Origin: Flavivirga rizhaonensis
GTDB lineage: Bacteria; Bacteroidota; Bacteroidia; Flavobacteriales; Flavobacteriaceae
Direction of reading: 5' to 3'
Assembly: GCF_004791695.1 (NCBI RefSeq)
Contig: NZ_SRSO01000025.1
Location: forward strand, 17,144-81,143
DNA length: 64,000 nucleotides
The notes beneath the pieces were generated by a model. The model was not told where the DNA came from. It saw only the letters and a program-made list of their open reading frames with translations, and searched no databases. Shown here in pieces: positions 8,226 to 16,462 of this stretch. Position 1 is the stretch's first letter; each line of letters starts with the position of its first letter. Both the position numbers and the translations under genes were made by a program.

Positions 8226-9980
8226 CTAACCAATAAATTTAAAATAGTTTAAAAGTACTTCGTCATTTAGGTTTTTTGGTGTAAAAATTTCTAATAATTT
8301 AGGTTGATCTCCTTCAGAATAAAATGAATTTAATGATGACTTTAATGACGCTTCATCCAAAACAGATTCATATTTAAAACCATACATATTACACAAATGT
8401 TCTGCAGTTAAGTGATGATTGGTTTCAAAATATGTGTCGAAATTTTCAGTGTTTTTATGACCTGGAAGAATTCTAAAAATACCTCCTCCCTGATTATTAA
8501 TAACAATAACTCTAAAATTACTAGGAATGTAATTATTCCACATGGCATTACTATCATAAATAAAACTTAAATCGCCTGTTATTAAGGTAGTTTGTTTTTT
8601 ATTTACTACAGCGCAACCAATGGCTGTGGATGTACATCCATCAATACCGCTAGTGCCTCGATTACAAAATACTTTTAATGTTTTATTCAAGTCAAATAAT
8701 TGTGCATAGCGCACGGTGGAACTGTTTCCTAACTGCAAAATAGTATCATTAGGGATGTTGCTCAATATAACATCAAAAGCTTTTAAATCACTAAAGTCTA
8801 TGCTGTTTAAATAGTCATCATGTTTAGCAAGTCTCGATGCCTCTAGGTGCTTCCAATACGAATTATAATCACTTTTTAATGATTGTGTTTGGGGTAAAAA
8901 TTTAGAGAAGAAATAATTTGGTGTTGTCTTTACAAAATTATTTAAGCTAAAAAAAGTATCGTTTGCTTTCTTTAAATCTATATGCCAGTGCTGCTGCGGT
9001 CTATATTTTCTTAAAAATGCCTTTACTTTTTTAGAAACAATCAGTCCACCAAATGTGAGTAAAATATCTGGTTGTAATTTTCTAAAATCTTCACTTTTTA
9101 ATGGAGCTATTAGTTTATCTATACTTGGAAAAAATGTATCGTGATGTAAATTTGATGTTGTTTCAGTAAATACAATAACACTATCATCAGCCGCTAAATT
9201 ATCTAACCAACGCTTTTCTATTTGATTAGGTTGATTCACTCCTACAAGGATCATTTTTTTAGAAGCAGCGTTCCAGTCTTTAATACAATCTCCTAGAACA
9301 TTATCATCAATTTCTAATGGTTTGTCTACTGGATTAGTCGGCTTTGGTTTTATTGATAATTCATTTACCATATCATATAATGGTTCATCAAACGGAACGT
9401 TAATATGCACAGGACCATTTTCAAGAAGTGCCCTATTTATGGTCGTATCTATCTCTTCTTCGTTATATTCCTGAATAGTTTTCTTTAATCCCAGTAAGGT
9501 TTCCACCTTATTCTCCATACTTTTAAAAATAGGCAGCTCCTCTACACTATCAGCACCTTCTTCTTTTAAATCGAGTTTTAAGTTTGATGCATACAGAACA
9601 TGATTTTCAAACACATTTTTCTGATTAATAGTTTGCCCATCGCCAATACCAATTAAATGTTTTGGTCTATCTGCCGACAATATAATTAAGGGAATATCAC
9701 TGTAAAACGCTTCGGCAACTGCTGGGTAATAATTTAACAATGCACTTCCTGAAGTACAAACAACCGCCGTTGGTTCTTGTAACTGTTGGGCTATTCCTAA
9801 AGCAAAAAAAGCGGCACAACGTTCATCTACAATACTATAACACTTAAAATAATCGTCATTAGAAAAACCAATAGTTAATGGTGCATTTCTACTCCCTGGA
9901 GAGATAACTATATGCTTGACACCTTTCGCTTTACATAATTGTATAACGGTTTGGGCCAGTGGAATTTTTGGATAAATCAT
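8226..9980 (-). CDS. menD: SEPHCHC synthase (menaquinone biosynthesis)
   Basis: A 584-residue ThDP-dependent enzyme that joins isochorismate and 2-oxoglutarate. Near the N-terminus, KHIVISPGSRNAPLT and the VDERCAAFFALG block, whose Glu activates the cofactor, are diagnostic. The C-terminal TGDLSF...NN segment binds ThDP and metal. The frame extends upstream to a TTG at 10001, but the ATG at 9980 gives the family start MIYPKIPLAQ, so I use it. It lies 48 nt downstream of menF, preceded by the menI-like gene, so three menaquinone steps are grouped on one strand. Confidence 0.95.
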   Translation of the reverse strand: MIYPKIPLAQTVIQLCKAKGVKHIVISPGSRNAPLTIGFSNDDYFKCYSIVDERCAAFFALGIAQQLQEPTAVVCTSGSALLNYYPAVAEAFYSDIPLIILSADRPKHLIGIGDGQTINQKNVFENHVLYASNLKLDLKEEGADSVEELPIFKSMENKVETLLGLKKTIQEYNEEEIDTTINRALLENGPVHINVPFDEPLYDMVNELSIKPKPTNPVDKPLEIDDNVLGDCIKDWNAASKKMILVGVNQPNQIEKRWLDNLAADDSVIVFTETTSNLHHDTFFPSIDKLIAPLKSEDFRKLQPDILLTFGGLIVSKKVKAFLRKYRPQQHWHIDLKKANDTFFSLNNFVKTTPNYFFSKFLPQTQSLKSDYNSYWKHLEASRLAKHDDYLNSIDFSDLKAFDVILSNIPNDTILQLGNSSTVRYAQLFDLNKTLKVFCNRGTSGIDGCTSTAIGCAVVNKKQTTLITGDLSFIYDSNAMWNNYIPSNFRVIVINNQGGGIFRILPGHKNTENFDTYFETNHHLTAEHLCNMYGFKYESVLDEASLKSSLNSFYSEGDQPKLLEIFTPKNLNDEVLLNYFKFIG

Positions 9981-10028
9981 GCGGTAATAATCTAAGCGCA
10001 AAAATAAGAAATAGGTACAAATACCTAA

Positions 10029-11147
10029 CTACAAAACGTTTTTAATTACTAAAGATTTAGATACTGTTTCCTCCCATTCTTTTTCTGGATTAGAATGTTT
10101 TGTAATACCTCCTCCTACATAAATAATCGCTTTCGTATCTTTTAATTGCATACATCTTAAGTTTACGTACAGTCGTGTGCTTTTTTTATTTATAGTGTAA
10201 GCTCGGTTTTCAATATTGCGTTTTGCAGACCTTGATTGTAATTTGATTTCCATATTTAACTCACCTAAAAAGCCTGTATAAAATGTTCTTTTGTAATGTT
10301 CATTATCTAAAATAAACTGCTTTGCTTCAGGCTTGGGTAAACCACAAACTGCTGGTGTGGGATGCAATAAAGAAATAATTTCTTTTAAGTTAGATTCAGG
10401 TTTTAACTGCGCAGAAATTATCGTTTTTAAATGCAATAAATTTCCAGCTTTTACAGTTTCTACGTCAGAGACTTTAAAACTCTCTACTGAAGGTTTTAAA
10501 TTATCTATTATAAAATCAGTAACGAATTGCTGTTCTTGCTTTTCTTTATTTTGCCAAACGACATCTTGTGTCCCTTTATAATCTTGTGTGCCTGCTAATG
10601 CCATGATAGAAAACCTATTTCCTTCAATTTTTATTAATGTTTCTGGCGTAGCTCCCAACCACACTCCTACTTTTGGGTGATACCAGCAATATACAAATGC
10701 AGATCTATAAGCATTTAAAAGGTTTTTAAAAATTGTTATTGGATTCGGTTCAGAAATTATAACTGTTTCCTCTCTAGATAGAACTACTTTTTTAAATTTA
10801 TTATCTAAAATAGCTTCAACACCTTTTTGAATTAGATCAATATGCTGTTGCTTTTCGTCGTGATCTTTAACTACTTCTAATTCCTTCTCGTTTACAAACT
10901 CCGTATAATGTTCAAAATTTACCTGAATGTTTTCAGAAACCTCAAGAGGTATTATAACTGTTTTTTCTTTATCATCAAATGGAGAAAAAACAAAGCCTTT
11001 TTCTGTAAAATTACTTGTAAAATGTAAATCGTTCGTTTCTTGCAATAAGGCATTTATCTTATTTTCATTTGGTTTTCTATAAGAGACAAAGGGTAATTTA
11101 CTGTTGTATTGTGTTTCAATACGTTTAAAAAAAAATTCCAACGTCAT
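10029..11147 (-). CDS. menF: Isochorismate synthase (MenF/EntC-type chorismate-binding enzyme)
   Basis: A 372-residue chorismate-utilising enzyme that converts chorismate to isochorismate, the entry to menaquinone. Family motifs are the KVVLSREE strand (about residue 120-130), ALAGTQ, LHPTPAVCGLPK and the C-terminal YVGGGITKHSNPEKEWEET, which contributes Mg-binding Glu residues. The start codon overlaps the stop of the upstream menI-like gene by one base (TAATG arrangement), indicating translational coupling, and menD follows after 48 nt. With menD next to it, a menaquinone role is much more likely than siderophore or salicylate synthesis. Confidence 0.94.
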   Translation of the reverse strand: MTLEFFFKRIETQYNSKLPFVSYRKPNENKINALLQETNDLHFTSNFTEKGFVFSPFDDKEKTVIIPLEVSENIQVNFEHYTEFVNEKELEVVKDHDEKQQHIDLIQKGVEAILDNKFKKVVLSREETVIISEPNPITIFKNLLNAYRSAFVYCWYHPKVGVWLGATPETLIKIEGNRFSIMALAGTQDYKGTQDVVWQNKEKQEQQFVTDFIIDNLKPSVESFKVSDVETVKAGNLLHLKTIISAQLKPESNLKEIISLLHPTPAVCGLPKPEAKQFILDNEHYKRTFYTGFLGELNMEIKLQSRSAKRNIENRAYTINKKSTRLYVNLRCMQLKDTKAIIYVGGGITKHSNPEKEWEETVSKSLVIKNVL

Positions 11148-11575
11148 TAACTATTTTTTTTTGGTAAGGCTATAGTAGATAATTTACAGATTGAAATTAA
11201 GTTATCTGCTTCATCCGTAACTCGTATATCTAACAATTGTGTTGTCTTACCTTTATGTAAAAAAGTAGCTTTAGCATAAACAAATCCTTCTTTTACACTT
11301 TTTAAATGATTGGCCGTAATTTCTATACCGCGTACAAAGAATTTTTCAGTATCAATAAAAACATGCGATGCAAAACTACCAACACTTTCTGCTAAAGCAG
11401 CTGTTGCTCCGCCATGTAATACCCCGTCTGGTTGGTGTACTCTTGAAGTTACGGGCATTCTAGCTATTAAAAAATTATCCCCATAGTCTACAACTTCAAT
11501 ATTCAGGGTTTCCATTAAAGTATTTTTACAAGCAGCATTTGCTTGAGTTAAAACTTTTTCTTTAGATAATTGCAT
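11147..11575 (-). CDS. menI: Hotdog-fold thioesterase, probably DHNA-CoA hydrolase
   Basis: A 142-residue PaaI/YdiI-type hotdog thioesterase. The segment HQPDGVLHGGATAALAESVG (about residues 46-65) holds the catalytic acidic residue and the HGG helix start of this family. As first gene of a run with menF and menD, its likely job is hydrolysis of 1,4-dihydroxy-2-naphthoyl-CoA in menaquinone synthesis; PaaI members also act on phenylacetyl-CoA esters, so the symbol is inferred from context. Its stop overlaps the menF start. A degenerate copy of its first about 15 codons lies 240 nt upstream. Confidence 0.8.
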   Translation of the reverse strand: MQLSKEKVLTQANAACKNTLMETLNIEVVDYGDNFLIARMPVTSRVHQPDGVLHGGATAALAESVGSFASHVFIDTEKFFVRGIEITANHLKSVKEGFVYAKATFLHKGKTTQLLDIRVTDEADNLISICKLSTIALPKKNS

Positions 11576-11780
11576 AGAATGATTTTGTTTTATTTGCGAT
11601 TGTAAAAGTACAAAAATGCTTAAATAAACTTATTGGCAAAATGGCTATTATATTTAACAACTAGGTTCTATTTTTAAAACTTTCAAAGCAACATGTATTT
11701 AATAAAAATAAAAGCACAGAGCGGTTCTGTATTCAAAAAGTTAATCTAGAAAGTAAAATTGGTCATTTATTTACAATCAG

Positions 11781-11830
11781 ATTTGCTTAAACTAAAACTT
11801 TTTCCTTAGATAATAGTATAGAATGATTTA
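11781..11830 (-). pseudogene. Degenerate duplicate of the 5' end of the menI-like gene
   Basis: These 50 bases match 11537-11586 (the start region of the menI-like gene) at 43 of 50 positions in the same orientation. The copy has ATA where the gene has its ATG and a TAA about ten codons in, so it cannot be translated. It marks an old tandem duplication or a gene-conversion scar in the gap between the men operon and the divergent hydrolase gene. Confidence 0.7.
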
Positions 11831-11871
11831 TTTTTAATGTTTGAAACAAAAAGTAAAAACTAGCTTAATAA

Positions 11872-12507
11872 ATGAATTCTAGTGAAAAAACAATATCATA
11901 CCAAACTACAAATACTTATTCTACTTTAAATACGCTAACCAGCAAAACGAAACATATTTGGCTGGTTTATCATGGTATGGGCTATTTAAGTCGGTATTTT
12001 TTAAAATATTTTAAACAGTTAAATGCAGAGGAAAACTATATTATAGCGCCACAGGCAAGTAGTAAATATTATTTAGGTTCTAAATTTAAACATGTTGGGG
12101 CTAGTTGGTTAACTAAAGAAAATACATTAGCAGAAACCGAAAATGTTCTATGCTATTTAGACGCTGTTTTAAAATCTGAAAACATTCCAAATGATAAGAA
12201 ACTAATTGTTTTTGGGTATTCTCAAGGCGTAAGTATTGCAATGCGTTATGTAGTTAAAAGAAAATTACAATGTAGTCAATTGATATTACATTCTGGAGTT
12301 ACCCCTAAAGAATTAGTAGTTGATGATTTAAAATTTTTAAAAGCTAAAGTATCATTAGTTTATGGAACAAAGGACGCCTATTTAAACGAAGAACGCATGA
12401 AGATTGAAACTAAAAGAGCTATCGAGTTATTTGGAAATAATGTAAATATTATGCCTTTTGATGGTGTGCATGAGGTTAATGTGGCTTTGATTAATAGTGT
12501 CGTTTAA
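11872..12507 (+). CDS. Small alpha/beta hydrolase (carboxylesterase/phospholipase type)
   Basis: A 211-residue cytoplasmic alpha/beta hydrolase without a signal peptide. The oxyanion region is VYHGMG (about 33-38), the nucleophile elbow GYSQG has Ser at about residue 123, the acid is in YGTKDAY and the His in DGVHEV close to the C-terminus. The YSQG elbow and the short length match the phospholipase/carboxylesterase (YpfH-like) branch. It is transcribed away from the men operon. The substrate cannot be predicted, and nothing near it points to a pathway. Confidence 0.85.
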   Translation: MNSSEKTISYQTTNTYSTLNTLTSKTKHIWLVYHGMGYLSRYFLKYFKQLNAEENYIIAPQASSKYYLGSKFKHVGASWLTKENTLAETENVLCYLDAVLKSENIPNDKKLIVFGYSQGVSIAMRYVVKRKLQCSQLILHSGVTPKELVVDDLKFLKAKVSLVYGTKDAYLNEERMKIETKRAIELFGNNVNIMPFDGVHEVNVALINSVV

Positions 12508-12575
12508 TTAATAACAATTTAAAACAAAAAACACTTCCCAAAACCGGAAAGTGCTTATTCCAATAATCTACATAA

Positions 12576-12695
12576 TTAAGACAATGAAATAACCTTATCA
12601 TAAGAATATTTAGTTTTAACTTCATTTAATAAGTTATCGGCCGATGGACAACTAGAACACACCTGTGAAGTAAACAACTCTAAAACTACAGCAGG
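12576..12695 (-). pseudogene. DUF1223 (thioredoxin-like) gene remnant
   Basis: Read on the minus strand, 39 codons encode PAVVLELFTSQVCSSCPSAD followed by NLLNEVKTKY and VISLS, then TAA. This is a close match to the start of the DUF1223 fold, whose hallmark is VELFTSQGCSSCPPAD with a CxxC motif. Intact members are about 200 residues or more. Here an in-frame TAA lies directly before the segment and the frame ends after the second strand, so only a fragment survives. Confidence 0.7.
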
Positions 12696-12790
12696 TTAAA
12701 TGTCTCTACTTTTTCCAGTTGAAATAAAAATGATGATATTATTATAGTTAAAGTATCTTTTGCATAGCAATTCTTTTTATTTTTGACTTT

Positions 12791-13462
12791 ATGATACTTA
12801 GTTGGGTGAAAATTAAAAATCTTACAAAAATTACCGTCATCAGTATTTCTTTAATGGCTGGTAACTGCATGGCTCAAGATTTAGCTATTTTAAAATATAA
12901 AGGAGGCGGTGATTGGTATGGTAATCCTACAGCATTACCTAATTTGATAGCTTTCTGCAACCAAAACATACACACTAAAATAACACCTAAACCACAAACT
13001 GTTGAAGTTGGTAGTACCGATATTTTTCAATACCCTTTATTACATATGACTGGGCACGGTAATGTATTTTTTAGCGAAACGGATGCCGAAAATCTAAGAA
13101 ACTATCTCATATCTGGCGGTTTTTTGCATATAGATGACAATTACGGCATGGAACCTTTTATAACTAAAGAACTTAAAAAGGTATTTCCTGATAAAGATTT
13201 AATTGAACTTTCTACAAGTCATAAAATATTTAATACGCCTTATAAATTCTCACAGGGCTTACCTAAAATTCATGAGCATGATGGAAAACGTCCACAGGCT
13301 TTTGGTATTTTTCAGGATGACCGATTGGTATTGTTGTTTACTTATGAAAGTGATTTAGGTGATGGCTGGGAGGATACGGAGGTACATAATGATCCAGCTG
13401 ATGTTAGAGAAAAAGCGCTTAAAATGGGGGCTAATATTGTTAAATATGCTTTTGAAAATTAA
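12791..13462 (+). CDS. DUF4159 domain protein, exported
   Basis: A 223-residue protein with a signal peptide-like N-terminus ending in NCMAQ (about residue 29), followed by one DUF4159 domain. Family features are LAILKYKGGGDWYGNP at the start of the domain, the HMTGHGN segment, the GGFLHIDDNYG motif and the FTYESDLGDGWED stretch. DUF4159 resembles a glutamine amidotransferase-like or flavodoxin-like fold of unknown activity and is frequent in Bacteroidota, sometimes near gliding or MoxR genes. The neighbours here, a methyltransferase and a transporter, do not explain its role. Start chosen at the ATG giving the signal peptide. Confidence 0.85.
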   Translation: MILSWVKIKNLTKITVISISLMAGNCMAQDLAILKYKGGGDWYGNPTALPNLIAFCNQNIHTKITPKPQTVEVGSTDIFQYPLLHMTGHGNVFFSETDAENLRNYLISGGFLHIDDNYGMEPFITKELKKVFPDKDLIELSTSHKIFNTPYKFSQGLPKIHEHDGKRPQAFGIFQDDRLVLLFTYESDLGDGWEDTEVHNDPADVREKALKMGANIVKYAFEN

Positions 13463-13472
13463 GCCTATTTCT

Positions 13473-13543
13473 CGCAAAGACGCAAAGGCGCAAAGAAAAA
13501 CTGAGACTGAATACTGAATACTGAATACTGAATACTGAATACT
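13473..13543. repeat. Short tandem repeats: CGCAAAG x3 and ACTGAAT x5.4
   Basis: Three CGCAAAG units with 8-bp period occupy 13473-13495. A perfect 7-bp tandem array of ACTGAAT follows at 13506-13543, ending 5 nt before the next start codon at 13549. The array fills the leader and probable promoter of the methyltransferase gene and is prone to slippage. Confidence 0.9.
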
Positions 13544-13548
13544 CAAAA

Positions 13549-14049
13549 ATGCAACTAACTCACTACAACACAAACTTTTCAAAGCGCTCCTTCCCTATTA
13601 CTTTAGTTTGTGATAATGTTACTAATGCTCCTAATATTGGTAGTTTGTTTAGAGTTTCTGATGCTTTTGGGGTTGAAAAGCTTATACTTTGTGGAAACCA
13701 TATTACGCTTGGAAGAAAAATGACAAAAACTTCACGGGCTACCGAAAAATCTGTTGATTATGAAATTGCTCAATCTGCTCCAGAAGTCATTGAAACTTTA
13801 AAAAATAATGGCTATCAAATTATTTCATTAGAAATTACAGATACTAGCAAGCCTATTCATAATTTCAAATTTTCTGTAAAAAAACCTATTGCTTTGGTTA
13901 TTGGTGATGAGAATTTTGGAGTATCTGATATTATTTTGAATATGTCTGACGCTGTTATTCATATAGATATGTTTGGGCAAAATAGCAGTATGAATGTGGT
14001 ACAAGCAACTAACATTGTTTTATATGAAATAACGAAGCAATTATTATAA
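13549..14049 (+). CDS. TrmH/SpoU family RNA 2'-O-methyltransferase
   Basis: A 166-residue SPOUT methyltransferase. The three family motifs are present: the NVTNAPNIGSLFRVSDAFG block (motif 1, with NIGSLFR), IALVIGDENFGV (motif 2) and IDMFGQNSSMNVVQATNIVLYE (motif 3), which together form the knotted SAM site. It methylates a ribose in tRNA or rRNA; which one cannot be told because the protein lacks an extra N-terminal domain. The start codon follows a 7-bp tandem repeat by 5 nt, an unusual leader. It is on the same strand as the DUF4159 gene upstream and the transporter downstream. Confidence 0.92.
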   Translation: MQLTHYNTNFSKRSFPITLVCDNVTNAPNIGSLFRVSDAFGVEKLILCGNHITLGRKMTKTSRATEKSVDYEIAQSAPEVIETLKNNGYQIISLEITDTSKPIHNFKFSVKKPIALVIGDENFGVSDIILNMSDAVIHIDMFGQNSSMNVVQATNIVLYEITKQLL

Positions 14050-14147
14050 ATCACACCAGAATAAAGTGGGTAACTAAATAAAATTAGTGTATCCGATTTC
14101 TCTCTTTGGTTCGAAATGACTAGATTTACTATTCTAAATTAATTCAA

Positions 14148-15236
14148 TTGAATTCTAACACAATTTCTAATGGTATTTTAAAAGCTTTAGCCATTATTTT
14201 GGGTATTGCTTTAGTTCTTTACTTTTTATATCAAATACAATCGGTTATTGGCTATGTTGCGATTGCAGTGGTGATTTCATTAATAGGAAGACCAATTGTG
14301 TTATTTTTAGAACGTCGATTAAAGTTCAAAAATACCATTGCTGTAATAGTTACCATGGTCGTTCTTTTAGGGTTGTTTTTAGGCTTAGTTGGTTTATTTA
14401 TTCCTTTGGTTATAAAGCAAGGACAAAATTTATCATTATTAAACATTGATGAGTTACAGATTAATATAGAGAACTTATATGTAGAAATTATTAATTATTT
14501 CGATTTACATCAAATAGATTTAGAGCAGTCCATTAAGGAATCTAATTTGTTATCTAAAATAGATTATTCACTGATTCCTGATTTCTTAAACTCTGTTGTA
14601 AGTGGCTTAGGTAGCTTTAGTATAGGACTGTTTTCTGTGCTTTTTATATCGTTTTTCTTTCTAAAAGATAGTCGATTATTTGAAAATGGTCTTCTAACCT
14701 TTATACCAGAAAATAAGGAATCTCGTTGGAAAAACTCATCAACCAAAATTAAAGATTTACTTTCTAGATACTTTGTAGGACTCATTTTCCAAATATTAAT
14801 CCTGTTTATTATCTATACCATTGGCTTGCTTATTATTGGTGTTGAAAACCCTATCGTTATAGCGTTTCTGTGTGCCTTATTAAATTTAATTCCCTATGTT
14901 GGACCTTTAGTTGGCGCTTTATTAATGATAATATTAACAATGACAAGTAACCTTGGAGAGAGTTTTAGCGAGGTTATTTTACCCAAAACATTTTGGGTAT
15001 TTATTGTATTTGCCATTGGGCAGTTAGTTGATAATTTTGGCAGTCAGCCAGTTATATTTTCAAAAAGCGTAAAATCCCATCCACTAGAAATATTTTTGGT
15101 GATTTTAACTACTGGGATCTTATTCGGGGTTATTGGATTAATTATTGCTGTTCCTGCATACACAGCGATAAAAGTAATCTTAAAAGAGTTTTTATCTGAA
15201 AACAAAATTGTAAAGAAACTCACAAAAGATTTATAA
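14148..15236 (+). CDS. AI-2E family transporter
   Basis: A 362-residue integral membrane protein of the AI-2E/PerM/YdiK family with about eight membrane segments: a helical hairpin at residues 8-50, one at 62-84, then after a cytoplasmic linker at about 150-172, 205-228, 238-262, 275-300 and 310-345. The LNLIPYVGPLVGALL motif is diagnostic. Members export autoinducer-2 or act as sodium/proton antiporters, so the substrate is open. The start is TTG (14148); there is no ATG nearby and the encoded N-terminus NSNTISNGILKAL fits the family. A methyltransferase gene begins 10 nt downstream. Confidence 0.88.
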   Translation: MNSNTISNGILKALAIILGIALVLYFLYQIQSVIGYVAIAVVISLIGRPIVLFLERRLKFKNTIAVIVTMVVLLGLFLGLVGLFIPLVIKQGQNLSLLNIDELQINIENLYVEIINYFDLHQIDLEQSIKESNLLSKIDYSLIPDFLNSVVSGLGSFSIGLFSVLFISFFFLKDSRLFENGLLTFIPENKESRWKNSSTKIKDLLSRYFVGLIFQILILFIIYTIGLLIIGVENPIVIAFLCALLNLIPYVGPLVGALLMIILTMTSNLGESFSEVILPKTFWVFIVFAIGQLVDNFGSQPVIFSKSVKSHPLEIFLVILTTGILFGVIGLIIAVPAYTAIKVILKEFLSENKIVKKLTKDL

Positions 15237-15246
15237 TATTATTTTT

Positions 15247-16428
15247 TTGAATACCTTAATTTTAAATACTGAAATTCAAGAGTTTATACATAGCCATTTA
15301 AATTCTGATGTCATGTCATTACTACTCAAAGGTACGTCATTCCCTGATGTTGAAATCAAAGCTCTTATAGAACAAATTGAGGCGAAAAAGCGCTGCGAAA
15401 AGAAGTTGCCAACATGGTTTTATTGTAAAAATATATATTATCCAAATAAGTTAAATATTGAACAAACATCTTCTGAAATAACGGCTCAATATAAAGCTAG
15501 TTCGATTAATGGTGATAACGTTATAGATTTAACAGGTGGCTTTGGAATAGATTGTTATTATTTTTCAAAGGTATTTAAAACAGTGATGCATTGCGAAATC
15601 AATGAAAGCTTATCAGGCATTGTAAGTCATAATTACAAACAACTAGAGGTCAATAATATTGAAACCAAAAACATAGATGGCATTAACTATTTAAAAACTT
15701 CGAGAAAGCAATTTAATTGGATTTATATTGACCCTTCCAGAAGACATGATAGTAAGAGAAAGGTCTTCTTTTTAAATGATTGTCTCCCTAACGTTCCAGA
15801 GCATATCGATTTGTTTTTTAATCATTCAAAAAACGTTATGATTAAAACATCTCCTTTACTGGATTTATCTGTTGGTATTAATGAATTAAAGCATGTAAAA
15901 ACAATTCATATTGTTGCTGTAAACAATGACGTAAAAGAATTGCTCTGGATATTAGAACATGGTTTTGAAGGCGATATAAGTATCAATACTGTAAATATTA
16001 AAAAGGAATCGAAAGCGGTCTTTAAATTTTCAATAGAAACTGAAAAAACTTCAGAATCAAAATACCACCAACCACTCTCCTATTTATATGAACCCAATAG
16101 TGCTATTTTAAAGGCGGGAGCTTTTCATACTATAAGTAATCGGCTTAATGTATATAAACTTCATAAGCATTCACATTTATATACAAGTGATTCTCTAATT
16201 GATTTTCCTGGAAGAGTCTTTAAAATTGAAAATATCGTACCATACAATAAAAAAGCGCTAAAAAGACACAGTATTTCTAAAGCAAATATTACAACTCGTA
16301 ACTTCCCAGAAACGGTTCAACAGATTCGAAAAAAATTCAATATTAAAGATGGTGGTAGTGTGTACTTATTTTTTACTACTGATCTGGATGATAATAGAAT
16401 TGTAATTATTACCGCTAAAGTAAATTAA
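15247..16428 (+). CDS. Class I SAM-dependent methyltransferase with THUMP-like C-terminal domain
   Basis: A 393-residue protein. Residues about 90-200 form a Rossmann methyltransferase core: VIDLTGGFGIDCYYFS is motif I, and WIYIDPSRRHDSKRKVF contains the DPxRR-type motif IV. The C-terminal part (about 300-390, including FPGRVFKIENIVPYNKKALKR) matches the THUMP-like domain that accompanies this Bacteroidota family. The target is probably RNA but is not known. The start codon is TTG, 10 nt after the transporter stop; no ATG is available at the N-terminus. It may be cotranscribed with the transporter. Confidence 0.85.
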   Translation: MNTLILNTEIQEFIHSHLNSDVMSLLLKGTSFPDVEIKALIEQIEAKKRCEKKLPTWFYCKNIYYPNKLNIEQTSSEITAQYKASSINGDNVIDLTGGFGIDCYYFSKVFKTVMHCEINESLSGIVSHNYKQLEVNNIETKNIDGINYLKTSRKQFNWIYIDPSRRHDSKRKVFFLNDCLPNVPEHIDLFFNHSKNVMIKTSPLLDLSVGINELKHVKTIHIVAVNNDVKELLWILEHGFEGDISINTVNIKKESKAVFKFSIETEKTSESKYHQPLSYLYEPNSAILKAGAFHTISNRLNVYKLHKHSHLYTSDSLIDFPGRVFKIENIVPYNKKALKRHSISKANITTRNFPETVQQIRKKFNIKDGGSVYLFFTTDLDDNRIVIITAKVN

Positions 16429-16462
16429 ACAACAAGTTTAAATGCTTTCTGAATCATATTAT

